From Streptomyces carminius (lineage in GTDB: Bacteria > Actinomycetota > Actinomycetes > Streptomycetales > Streptomycetaceae), in NCBI RefSeq assembly GCF_002794255.1, contig NZ_PGGW01000011.1:186001-250000 (forward strand): 64,000 bases of DNA, written 5' to 3'. Within the stretch, counting starts at the first letter, position 1; each line of letters starts with the position of its first letter. This document shows positions 1 to 7,264 of the stretch, piece by piece. Both the position numbers and the translations under genes were made by a program. The notes beneath the pieces are model-generated. The model searched no databases. It saw only the letters and a program-made list of their open reading frames with translations, and was not told where the DNA came from.

Positions 1-576
1 CCGCCGCCGGTGGCGGGCCGTCCGACCGGCGAGCGGCCGCACCCTGACGCGACGGGAGTCCCCGGTGGTGTGGCTCCGGCGGGTCGGGGAGTGAGGCCCC
101 GGACTCAGCCAGGGGCTTTCCCCGCCGAGCCGGGCGAGTTTCGGCGCGGACCGTTACGTAACGGTAGGGTGTCTCCGGGGGAGGGCGGTCGCGGCCCGGT
201 GGCTCGCCGTCCGTGAACCCCGGAGTCCCCGCGCTTCCGGGACGCGTACCGCCGGTACGGCACGGCCTCCCGGTGGCCGAGGCGAGGAGGCGGGCCGCGG
301 GGCCGCGGATGAGAGGCTGACGCGTATCGGCCGGGTTCCCGGGGGTACACGCGGAGCCGGTCCCGCGCGCGATCCGCCCCCGGGGGGAGATCCGGTGCCG
401 GTACGCCGGACACGTCCCCCGGGCTCCCGGCCGGAGGACGTCCGGGCGCTGCCGGGGAAGCGGGAGAGTCGGGAGCGGTCGCCGGGCGGCGAGGAGCCAC
501 TGCCGGGGGCCGACGAGCGAGCACACGAGGAACTGGTGAGACGGTTGCGCAGGTACTGGGTCGAGGCGGACGCGCG
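1..576. other. No convincing gene
   Basis: Very GC-rich stretch before prfC. Several frames stay open, as expected at this base composition, but none has a recognisable domain. The best small candidate is a plus-strand frame at 395-595 (66 residues) ending in a charged helix-like stretch; it overlaps the prfC start by 19 bases. I do not call it a gene. Confidence 0.4.
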
Positions 577-2205
577 GTGCGAGGGTCCGCGGTGAGCGGG
601 GCCGGCGGGCAGGCGGCCGGTGGTGCGGCCGGTGAGGCGGTGCGGCGGCGGACGTTCGCGGTGATCAGTCATCCGGATGCGGGGAAGTCGACGCTGACCG
701 AGGCGCTGGCGCTGCACGCGCGGGCGATCACTTCGGCGGGTGCGGTGCACGGCAAGGCCGGGCGGCGCGGGGTCTCCTCGGACTGGATGGAGATGGAGAA
801 GGCCCGGGGGATCTCGGTGACCTCGGCGGTGCTGCAGTTCGCCTACCGCGATCATGTGCTGAACCTGCTGGACACGCCGGGGCACGCGGACTTCTCCGAG
901 GACACCTACCGGGTGCTGGCGGCGGTGGACTGCGCGGTGATGCTCATCGACGCGGCCAAGGGGCTGGAGGAGCAGACCCGCAAGCTGTTCGACGTGTGCC
1001 GGCACCGCGGCGTCCCGGTGATCACGTTCGTCAACAAGTGGGACCGGCCCGGCCGCGAGGCGCTGGAACTGCTGGACGAGATCGAGTCCGAGTTCGCTCT
1101 CAAGCCCACGCCGGTGACGTGGCCGGTGGGGGAGGCCGGTCATCTGCGGGGGCTGGTCGATGTGCGCGAGCCGGAGCGGATGCTGCGTTACAGCCGCGCC
1201 CCGGGCGGGGCGCGGGCGGCGGCCGAGGAGGCGGTCGCGGCCGGGCGGGCGGCGGCGGAGGAGAGCGCCGACTGGGAGCGGGCGGTGGAGGAGCTGGAGC
1301 TGCTGCGGGCCGACGGCGCCGAGCACGACCGGTCCGCGTTCCTGGCGGGGAAGTCCACGCCGGTGTTCTTCGGCGCGGCGGTGTCCAACATCGGGGTACG
1401 GCTGCTGCTGGACGCGCTGGTGGACCTGGCCCCGGCGCCCGGTGCGCGGGAGCTGGCCGGCGGCGGGCACCGCCCCGTGGGCGCACCCTTCTCCGGGCTG
1501 GTGTTCAAGGTGCAGGCCAACATGGACCGCTCCCACCGGGACCGGATCGCGTTCGTGCGGGTGTGCTCGGGGGTCTTCGAGCGCGGCATGACGGTGATCC
1601 ATGCCGCGTCGGGGCGGCCGTTCGCCACCAAGTACGCGCACAGCGTCTTCGGCCAGGACCGCTCCTCGGTGGACCTGGCCTATCCCGGCGATGTGGTCGG
1701 GCTGGTCAACGCCGCCGCCCTGCGGGTGGGCGACACCCTCTACAGCGGAAAGCCGGCCGTCTTCCCGCCGATGCCGACCTTCGCGCCCGAGCACTTCGCG
1801 GTGGCCCGGCCGGCCGACATCGGCCGTTCCAAGCAGTTCCGGCGCGGGATCGCGCAGCTGGACGAGGAGGGTGTGGTGCAGGTGCTGGTCTCCGACCGGC
1901 GCGGGGAGCAGGCGCCGGTGCTGGCGGCGGTCGGGCCGATGCAGTTCGAGGTGGTCACCCACCGGATGGAGCACGAGTTCTCCTCCCCGGTGCGGCTGGA
2001 GCCGCTGCCCTACCACCTGGCCCGGGCCACCGACGCGTCCGGCGCCGACAAGCTGGACCGCACCCGGCTGGTGAAGGGGGAGCCCTTCACCCGGCTGCGG
2101 GACAGGGCGCACCTGGCGCTCTTCCCCAGCCGGTGGCAGGCCGACTCCTTCGCCCGGGAGTTCCCCGGCACCCGTCTGGAGACCCTCATCGCCGCCCACG
2201 AATGA
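577..2205 (+). CDS. prfC: Peptide chain release factor 3
   Basis: Translational GTPase that recycles release factors RF1 and RF2 after peptide release, in the cytoplasm. The G1 motif (HPDAGKST) lies near residue 32, the G2/switch region (RGISVTS) near residue 70, G3 (DTPGHADF) near 98 and G4 (NKWD) near 152. An EF-Tu-like domain 2 and an RF3 C-terminal domain follow. The 542-residue length fits the family (about 530), the small excess being an alanine/glycine-rich N-terminus. ATG 577 is used; a GTG about 15 bases downstream is an alternative. A hairpin at 2225-2245 follows the stop. Confidence 0.95.
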   Translation: MRGSAVSGAGGQAAGGAAGEAVRRRTFAVISHPDAGKSTLTEALALHARAITSAGAVHGKAGRRGVSSDWMEMEKARGISVTSAVLQFAYRDHVLNLLDTPGHADFSEDTYRVLAAVDCAVMLIDAAKGLEEQTRKLFDVCRHRGVPVITFVNKWDRPGREALELLDEIESEFALKPTPVTWPVGEAGHLRGLVDVREPERMLRYSRAPGGARAAAEEAVAAGRAAAEESADWERAVEELELLRADGAEHDRSAFLAGKSTPVFFGAAVSNIGVRLLLDALVDLAPAPGARELAGGGHRPVGAPFSGLVFKVQANMDRSHRDRIAFVRVCSGVFERGMTVIHAASGRPFATKYAHSVFGQDRSSVDLAYPGDVVGLVNAAALRVGDTLYSGKPAVFPPMPTFAPEHFAVARPADIGRSKQFRRGIAQLDEEGVVQVLVSDRRGEQAPVLAAVGPMQFEVVTHRMEHEFSSPVRLEPLPYHLARATDASGADKLDRTRLVKGEPFTRLRDRAHLALFPSRWQADSFAREFPGTRLETLIAAHE

Positions 2206-2224
2206 CCGGCGGAGCCCGAGGCGG

Positions 2225-2245
2225 GCCGGGCACCGGCTGCCCGGC
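2225..2245 (+). terminator. Hairpin after prfC
   Basis: Perfect 8-bp stem (GCCGGGCA / TGCCCGGC) with a 5-base loop, 19 bases after the prfC stop. There is no U-tract, as is common in actinomycetes. Confidence 0.5.
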
Positions 2246-2287
2246 ACCCGTACGGCCGGGCCGGACGCCAGGCCGGTCCGGCTCAGG

Positions 2288-2790
2288 CGTGCCCAGGTGT
2301 CGGCGACGGTACGCCGGTCGGTGGCGGCAGCGGTGAGGCCGGCGTCGGCCAGGTCGTCCCCGTCGGCCGGGCAGGGCAGGACGAGCGCGGGGTCGGCGGC
2401 GGTGACGACACCGGTGAGTTCCAGGGTGTCGCCGCCGTGTGCGGCGATCACCTCGGCCGTGCCCTTCGGCTCGACGGAGTCCCACAGTTCGACCACCGCC
2501 ACCCGGGCCGTACCGCCGTCGGCCGACCGCTCCGGTTCGGGGACGAGGTCCTCGCGCAGCGCGCAGCACGCGCAGGCGTGGACCAGCGGCACCGAGGCGG
2601 AGCCCAGTTCGCCGGAGGCGTCGCGCACGGTGCGCCGTACCGTGCCGTCGGCGGCGCCGGACAGTTCGTGGTGGAGCGGGGGACTGCCCGGCAGGGCGCG
2701 CAGCGGCCCCTCCACGGTCTCGCGACGGGCGTCGGCGTGCGGCCCGGCGACGATCACCACGGGGAGCGCGCGGTCCGCCGTCGTCAGCGC
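2288..2790 (-). pseudogene. CobW-like zinc-responsive protein, truncated
   Basis: On the minus strand just after L31, a frame encodes about 165 residues typical of the CobW-like proteins found with zinc-free ribosomal proteins in Streptomyces. It shows the VVIVAG start, the HACACCALREDL metal-binding motif (CxCC) and ELWDSVEPKG, ending at ADTWARL. Resemblance then stops. The remaining two thirds of the family's usual length are missing, and the frame runs on antisense to prfC. The usual ATG overlapping the L31 stop reads CTG here. Zinc-linked function is known for the family; the decay is inferred from the missing C-terminus and start codon. Confidence 0.7.
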
Positions 2791-3038
2791 GCCCCGCGTG
2801 TTCCGTAGCGGCGTTCGAATCGCTCGACGCGTCCGGCGGTGTCCAGGACCCGCTGGGTGCCGGTGTAGAACGGGTGGCTGGCCGAGGAGACCTCGACGTC
2901 GACCACGGGGTAGGTGTTGCCGTCCTCCCACTCGATCGTCTTGTCGCTGCCCATGGTGGAGCGGGTGAGGAAGGCGAAGCCGGCGCTCTTGTCGCGGAAG
3001 ACGACGGGGCGGTACGGGGGGTGGATTCCGGGTTTCAC
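2784..3038 (-). CDS. rpmE: Ribosomal protein L31, zinc-free type B
   Basis: Large-subunit protein bL31, 84 residues. It lacks the CxxC pairs of the zinc-binding form and has the type B pattern ([13 protein letters not shown] near the N-terminus, [11 protein letters not shown] near the C-terminus). In actinobacteria these cysteine-free paralogues replace the zinc-containing versions when zinc is scarce, freeing metal. GTG 3038 is chosen because GGAGG lies 8-14 bases upstream. It sits 44 bases after L33 in the same direction and is probably co-transcribed from the Zur-box promoter. The cobW remnant follows at once. Confidence 0.93.
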   Translation of the reverse strand: MKPGIHPPYRPVVFRDKSAGFAFLTRSTMGSDKTIEWEDGNTYPVVDVEVSSASHPFYTGTQRVLDTAGRVERFERRYGTRGAR

Positions 3039-3082
3039 GGTGGTGTTCCTCCGGTCGTGCGGTTCGGGGTGGGGGCCGGGGG

Positions 3083-3247
3083 TCAGCGTTCCTCGCGGAA
3101 GTCGGCATGTCGCCGTGCGACGGGGTCGTACTTGCGCAGCGCCATGCGGTCGGGGTCGTTGCGTCGGTTCTTGCGGGTGACGTAGGTGTAGCCGGTCCCC
3201 GCGGTGGAGCGGAGCTTGATGACCGGGCGCAGTTCGTCGCGTGCCAT
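3083..3247 (-). CDS. rpmG: Ribosomal protein L33, zinc-free form
   Basis: Large-subunit protein bL33, 54 residues, starting [12 protein letters not shown] and ending FREER. It lacks the cysteine pairs of the zinc-ribbon L33, which marks the zinc-independent paralogue. The ATG at 3247 is only 7 bases from a good minus-strand -10 hexamer (TATACT, 3255-3260), so the mRNA may be leaderless; no Shine-Dalgarno is visible. A Zur box directly upstream suggests repression when zinc is plentiful. It heads the L33-L31 pair, divergent from L28-S14. Confidence 0.93.
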   Translation of the reverse strand: MARDELRPVIKLRSTAGTGYTYVTRKNRRNDPDRMALRKYDPVARRHADFREER

Positions 3248-3260
3248 GCCCGCTAGTATA

Positions 3261-3282
3261 TGACAATGGTTTCCATTACCGA
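3261..3282. promoter_or_regulatory. Zur box between divergent ribosomal protein genes
   Basis: AT-rich dyad (TGACAATGGTTTCCATTACC) with perfect AATGG/CCATT arms, matching the shape of Streptomyces Zur operators. It lies between rpmG (minus) and rpmB (plus), directly upstream of the rpmG -10 hexamer at 3255-3260. Zinc-loaded Zur bound here would block both promoters. The box is seen directly; the regulator is inferred from family knowledge. Confidence 0.8.
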
Positions 3283-3316
3283 AAAGGGAGCCGTCCCCCG
3301 CGAGAGAGGACCCGCC

Positions 3317-3553
3317 TTGTCCGCCCACTGCCAGCTGACCGGCGCCGTGCCGGGCTTCGGCAAGAAGATCTCCCATTCCCACCGGCGCACCTCCCGCCGC
3401 TTCGACCCCAACATCCAGCGCAAGCGGTACTGGCTGCCGAGCGAGGGCCGCCATGTCCGGCTCACGCTGAGCACGAAGGGCATCAAGACCGTCGACGTCA
3501 TCGGGATCGAGGCCGCCGTGGCCCGTATCCGGGCGCGGGGAGGGAAGGTCTGA
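3317..3553 (+). CDS. rpmB: Ribosomal protein L28, alternative form
   Basis: Large-subunit protein bL28, 78 residues, with the SAHCQLTG start and the basic [13 protein letters not shown] core. One cysteine remains but there are no CxxC pairs, consistent with the zinc-independent paralogue. TTG 3317 is chosen over upstream in-frame starts because GAGAGAGGA lies 6 bases before it and family proteins begin at this serine. It is transcribed away from the Zur box and overlaps rpsN by one base (TGATG). Confidence 0.92.
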   Translation: MSAHCQLTGAVPGFGKKISHSHRRTSRRFDPNIQRKRYWLPSEGRHVRLTLSTKGIKTVDVIGIEAAVARIRARGGKV

Positions 3554-3858
3554 TGGCGAAGAAGAGCAAGATCGTCAAGAACGACAGGCGCCGGGCGACC
3601 GTCGAGCGGTACGCGGTCCGGCGCGCGGAGCTGAAGGAGATCATCCGCCGCCCGTCCGCCACCGAGGACGAACGCGCCGCCGCCCTGGCCGAGTTGCGGC
3701 GCCAGCCGCGCGACGCGAGCGCGACCCGGGTGCGCAACCGCGACGCCGTGGACGGCCGGCCGCGCGGCCATCTGCGCAAGTTCGGGCTGTCCCGGGTGCG
3801 GATGCGCGAGCAGGCGCACGCCGGCTTCCTGCCCGGGGTGACCAAGTCCTCCTGGTGA
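3553..3858 (+). CDS. rpsN: Ribosomal protein S14, zinc-free form
   Basis: Small-subunit protein uS14, 101 residues. It starts [10 protein letters not shown] and carries the C-terminal [18 protein letters not shown] signature. The CxxC zinc motif of the short S14 is absent and the length is that of the long cysteine-free form. Its start overlaps the rpmB stop, so the two are translationally coupled under the same Zur box. A strong hairpin ends the operon. Confidence 0.94.
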   Translation: MAKKSKIVKNDRRRATVERYAVRRAELKEIIRRPSATEDERAAALAELRRQPRDASATRVRNRDAVDGRPRGHLRKFGLSRVRMREQAHAGFLPGVTKSSW

Positions 3859-3865
3859 CATGTCC

Positions 3866-3896
3866 CCGGGCGGCGGATTGTCGCGCCGCCGCCCGG
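3866..3896 (+). terminator. Hairpin after rpsN
   Basis: Perfect 11-bp stem (CCGGGCGGCGG / CCGCCGCCCGG) with a 9-base loop starting 8 bases after the rpsN stop. Confidence 0.7.
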
Positions 3897-4063
3897 TCCG
3901 GAGCCCGTCGCACCGCCGTCAGCGGCCGCGGAAGGCTGTGTCCGCGGGGGTCGCCGACGTCGTGGGCGGTCCCGCGGATGGAACGGGGCGCGTTGAGCGT
4001 CGTTGTGAGTGAGGACCGGGGGTGAGCTCCTGGTGCGGTGGCCGGGAAGGCCTGCGGGGAGGC

Positions 4064-4615
4064 TCACGGCGTCCGGTGCCGCTTCCCCCGCCGGAGTCGG
4101 GGGAAGCGGCACGAGGCGGAGGACCACCCCCGTACCGGGCGTGCCCGGGCGACTCCGGGAACGCGGCGAGGTGCCGTGCCGGGCATCGCGGGCCGGTGAG
4201 CCTTCCCGGGCCGCCGCGCCTGGGTTCCGGTCCGCTTCTCCTCGCGGGTGCCGCGCGGAAGGGTGGCGGCCATCGTGTCGCTGGGAGCGTCCAGTGCGAG
4301 GCGGTGCCGTCGCCCGCGCGGCACGACGGTTGCGGTTCCAGCGTCCAACTTGATCTCCTCCTCCTCGCCTCCCGGCTGTTCCGGACGGAGGGTGAGGCGT
4401 GTTCCGCCGGTGAGGCAGGAGACGAACTCGCCCGCTTAGGTGTGGACTTCCCAGCGGTCGCCGTGGATGTCGGCGTCGGTCTCCGCACGGGCGACCATCA
4501 GCAGCCGGCCGTCCCGCTCGAGTTCGGTGTCCGCTGTGGACCGCTCGGTGCGCACCTGGCCGCCTGGGTGAAGGTGGACCAGGGAGCCGAAGAGTTCGAT
4601 CCGGGTGGCAGCCAT
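4064..4615 (-). pseudogene. Cupin-domain protein with internal stop
   Basis: Two collinear pieces in one frame give a small cupin protein. Residues 1-59 (starting MAATRIELFGSL, ending DIHGDRWEVHT) are followed by an in-frame TAA at 4436-4438. The same frame then continues AGEFVSCLTGGTRLTL, VVPRGRRHRLALD and PSDTMAATLPRGT. These match the two halves of a cupin barrel (HWE...H start; GTATVVPRG..HRL end). The start at 4615 has a GGAAGGA site. Similarity fades near 4221, but the frame stays open to 4064. It follows the broken hydrolase gene in the same direction, and both genes of the putative operon are inactivated. Confidence 0.65.
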
Positions 4616-4702
4616 GTCAGGACATCCTTCCTGCAAGGGCCTTTCATCGGGTGGGGTGGTGGGCGTGGGTGCCCCGTGCTTGCCGGGGCGACCGCGACGA
4701 CG

Positions 4703-5604
4703 TCACTCGGCCAGGGCACGGCGCAGGGCTGCGGCGAGTTCGGCGATCTGCCGCTGCGACACCTCGGCGGACAGGACCGCCTGTGACCCGTGGAACGTGC
4801 CGGGCCACTGGTGCAGCTCGACCGACACGCCGGCCTGCAGCAGGCGCAGGGCGTAGTCGATGCCCTCCTCACGCAGCGGGTCGAACTCCGCGGTGGCGAT
4901 GTAGGCCGGTGGCAGGCCGGACAGGTCGGTGGCCCGGGCCGGGGCGGCGTACGGTGTGGCGGGCCGGGAACCCAGGTAGTGCCGCCACACGGCGGTGATT
5001 GTGTCGCGATCATGCCAGGGTGTGCCGGTGAAGTTCCGCTGCGACCACGTCTCCTGGCGGTCGTCGAGCAAGGGCTGGTTGAGCAGCTGGAAGCGGATCG
5101 AGGGCCCCTGCCGGTCGCGGGCCCGCAGCGCCACCGCGGCCGCGAGACCCGCGCCTGCGCTGTGCCCCCCCCGACAGCGATCCGTTCGGGGTCGATGCCG
5201 AGTTCGGCCGCGTGCTCGGCCGCCCAGGCCAGTGCGGCGTACGCGTCGTCCAGGGCTGCCGGGAACCGGTTCTCGGGGGACCGCCGGTAGTCCACCGAGA
5301 CCACCAACGCGTCGGCCCCGTCGGCGAGCCGGGCGGCCCAGGGGTGGTCGGTGTCCAGGTCGCCGAAGACGAATCCGCCGCCGCGCAGCCAGATGAGGGC
5401 GCCCTGTGCGTCGTGCGGGCGGTAGACCCGTACCGGCACGTCCGGATCGGCGCGCACCGTACGGTCCTCGATCTCCAAGTTCACGGTGTCCGGTGCCGGC
5501 CTCGCGGCTGCCGCGCGCTCGGCGAAGTCCCTGCGCGCGGTGACCGGGTCGTTCAGATCGGCTTTCGGGAAGAACGGGACGAACGCTTCGAGTTCGGGAT
5601 CCAT
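4703..5604 (-). pseudogene. Alpha/beta hydrolase (HSL/Aes type), frameshifted
   Basis: Carboxylesterase-like protein of the hormone-sensitive-lipase family. The first frame (start MDPELEAFVPFF) carries the oxyanion motif as LRGGGF. The second carries SAG from the nucleophile elbow, then FQLLNQPLLDDR, the acid region EFDPLREEG and the histidine region GTFHGS. The frames meet in an 8-base C run (5165-5172, G run in the mRNA) next to the catalytic serine: nine G would give VGGGHSAG. About 300 residues joined, normal for the family. ATG 5604 has GAGG 9 bases upstream. A sequencing error or slippage in the run could also explain it. Confidence 0.75.
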
Positions 5605-5710
5605 GACGCCCATCCTCGCGGCCGCCCCCCGCGAGGTCGCCCGCCGTCCGTCGCGCGTTCGGCCCCGGCCGCGCACCGATCGGCGCACTTTCTCCTCCTG
5701 TCCTTCCTCC

Positions 5711-6745
5711 ATGGAGGCTCTGGCCGTACGGCTGTCGAAACTGGATCCGTACTCAGAAGGAGCCATCCGCGTCGTCGCGTTCTACGACACGCTGATGCGC
5801 CGACGGGTGGATCTCCCAGCCCTCGCCCGGGCCTCGGCGGGCCTGGCCGAGTGCGTGGCCGGGATCCGGCTCCACGGCACGGGGCGGGCGGTCCGCGTCT
5901 CGCCCGACGGCGGAGAAGCGCCCGTCCCGCCGTCGCCTGCGTCCACCACGGCGCCGATCACCCTCGACGAGGAGGAGATCGGCACGGTGTGGCTGGAACG
6001 CCCCGGTACTCCCGGCCCGCTCGACGAGGTGCTGCTGGACCGGCTCGCCCTCGCCGCTGCGGCGACCGTCGAGCGGTACGGTCCGGCCCGCACCACCATG
6101 GCCGACCCCGCCCTCCTCGAACTGGCGATCAGCCCCAACGGCGACGAGGCGGCCAGAGCCCGCGCACTACGGCTCCTGGGCTTCGCCGCCGACCGGCCGG
6201 TCCACGCCGTCGCCGTGCGGTCACGGCTTCCGCTCGACCAGGTCGGCGCCCTGATCTGTCCGGCCCGCCCGGTCAAGGCGGCACTGCTCGCCGACGTGGG
6301 TGTCATCCTGGCCACCACCGTGGGCCGGGCCCGGTTCCCGGCAGGCGTACGCGCCGGCATCGGCACCGCAGGCAGCCCCGACCGGTCCTGGCAGCAGGCC
6401 CGCACCGCCCTCCGCTTCACCACCTCACGCCGACCGGTTGTCCACCACGAGGACCTGGGGGCGTTGGCGCTCCTCGCACAGGTGCCCCGGGAGATCGCGC
6501 GAGAGAACGGCGACGTGGCCGCGATCGCACGCCTCGCCGGTAATCCGGACGATCTGGAGACGCTGGACGCCTACTGCGCCACCGGCTCGCTACGCCGGGC
6601 CGCCGATCTTCTCCACCTCCACCACAGCAGCGTCGCCCGCCGACTCGAACAGATCGCAAGCACCCTCGGTATCGAACTCACCGAACCCGCCGGCCTGATA
6701 CGGGCCGCCCTCGCCCTCACCACATGGCGGCTGCTCAACGGCTGA
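5711..6745 (+). CDS. PucR/CdaR-type transcriptional regulator
   Basis: DNA-binding regulator, 344 residues from the ATG at 5711. The N-terminal half shows no recognisable sensor signature. The middle holds a GGDEF-like domain typical of PucR proteins (VGRARFPAGVRAGIGTAG, SWQQARTALRFT). The last 70 residues form the PucR helix-turn-helix (LDAYCATGSLRRAADLLHLHHSSVARRLEQI). It is divergent from the hydrolase/cupin pair across about 106 bases, so it probably regulated them, but its targets are now broken. A very strong hairpin follows. Confidence 0.8.
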   Translation: MEALAVRLSKLDPYSEGAIRVVAFYDTLMRRRVDLPALARASAGLAECVAGIRLHGTGRAVRVSPDGGEAPVPPSPASTTAPITLDEEEIGTVWLERPGTPGPLDEVLLDRLALAAAATVERYGPARTTMADPALLELAISPNGDEAARARALRLLGFAADRPVHAVAVRSRLPLDQVGALICPARPVKAALLADVGVILATTVGRARFPAGVRAGIGTAGSPDRSWQQARTALRFTTSRRPVVHHEDLGALALLAQVPREIARENGDVAAIARLAGNPDDLETLDAYCATGSLRRAADLLHLHHSSVARRLEQIASTLGIELTEPAGLIRAALALTTWRLLNG

Positions 6746-6752
6746 GGAGGTC

Positions 6753-6806
6753 CCGCCGCGCCGCCGGGGCGTCCCGACAAGAAGGGACGCCCCGGCGGCG
6801 CGGCGG
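6753..6806. terminator. Strong bidirectional hairpin
   Basis: Perfect 23-bp GC-rich inverted repeat (6753-6775 with 6784-6806) and an 8-base loop, between the convergent PucR-type gene and the 2Fe-2S protein gene. It can end transcription from both sides. Confidence 0.85.
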
Positions 6807-6832
6807 TGACACGGGTCGGCTGTCGAGCCGCC

Positions 6833-7264
6833 TCAGTCCGTCAGCCGTCCCCGTATCCGGCGGGAGGGTGTGAAGGCGTGGAGGTCGAGGATGCCGGGTG
6901 GATCGGCGAGGCCGGGGCCGCCCCGCTCGACCCAGGCCGTGATGTCGGCGATGTCGTCGGCGGGGCCGGGGTCGTTGACCAGGCCGAGCCAGACCGGTCG
7001 TCCGCCTGCCGCGCGTCCGGCGGGGGAGGGCTGGACGACGATGACGTTGGCCTGCTCGCAGGCGTCCAGGCAGTCGGTGACCCGTACCGTCGCGGTGCCC
7101 TCCAGGGCCCGGCGCAGATCGCGTAGCTGGGCGGCGTGGTCGAGTCCGGGGACCTTGGCGCTGCCGCAGCAGCAACCGCGGCAGACGGTGACGGTGCACC
7201 GTTCCGTCCCCGGTCCCGATCCCGCGGGCGAAGTGGTGGCGGTACGGCGGTTGCGCCTGCTCAT
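6833..7264 (-). CDS. 2Fe-2S thioredoxin-like ferredoxin protein
   Basis: Small protein of 143 residues with the cysteine pattern of thioredoxin-like 2Fe-2S proteins: TVTVCRGCCCGS near residue 25 and DCLDACEQANVIVVQPS near residue 65. The extra adjacent cysteines (CCC) are unusual. The ATG at 7264 overlaps the 3' end of the metal P-type ATPase gene by 4 bases, so the two are translationally coupled. A link to metal or redox handling beside the pump is inferred; the exact role is unknown. Confidence 0.75.
   Translation of the reverse strand: MSRRNRRTATTSPAGSGPGTERCTVTVCRGCCCGSAKVPGLDHAAQLRDLRRALEGTATVRVTDCLDACEQANVIVVQPSPAGRAAGGRPVWLGLVNDPGPADDIADITAWVERGGPGLADPPGILDLHAFTPSRRIRGRLTD

Noticed and set aside
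154-3108. 984-codon open frame on the minus strand across prfC and the ribosomal genes
   Set aside because: An antisense shadow caused by high G+C. Only the piece at 2288-2790 resembles a protein family.
3919-4488. 189-codon minus-strand frame after rpsN
   Set aside because: The frame with cupin similarity is a different one, interrupted by a stop; this frame is low-complexity.
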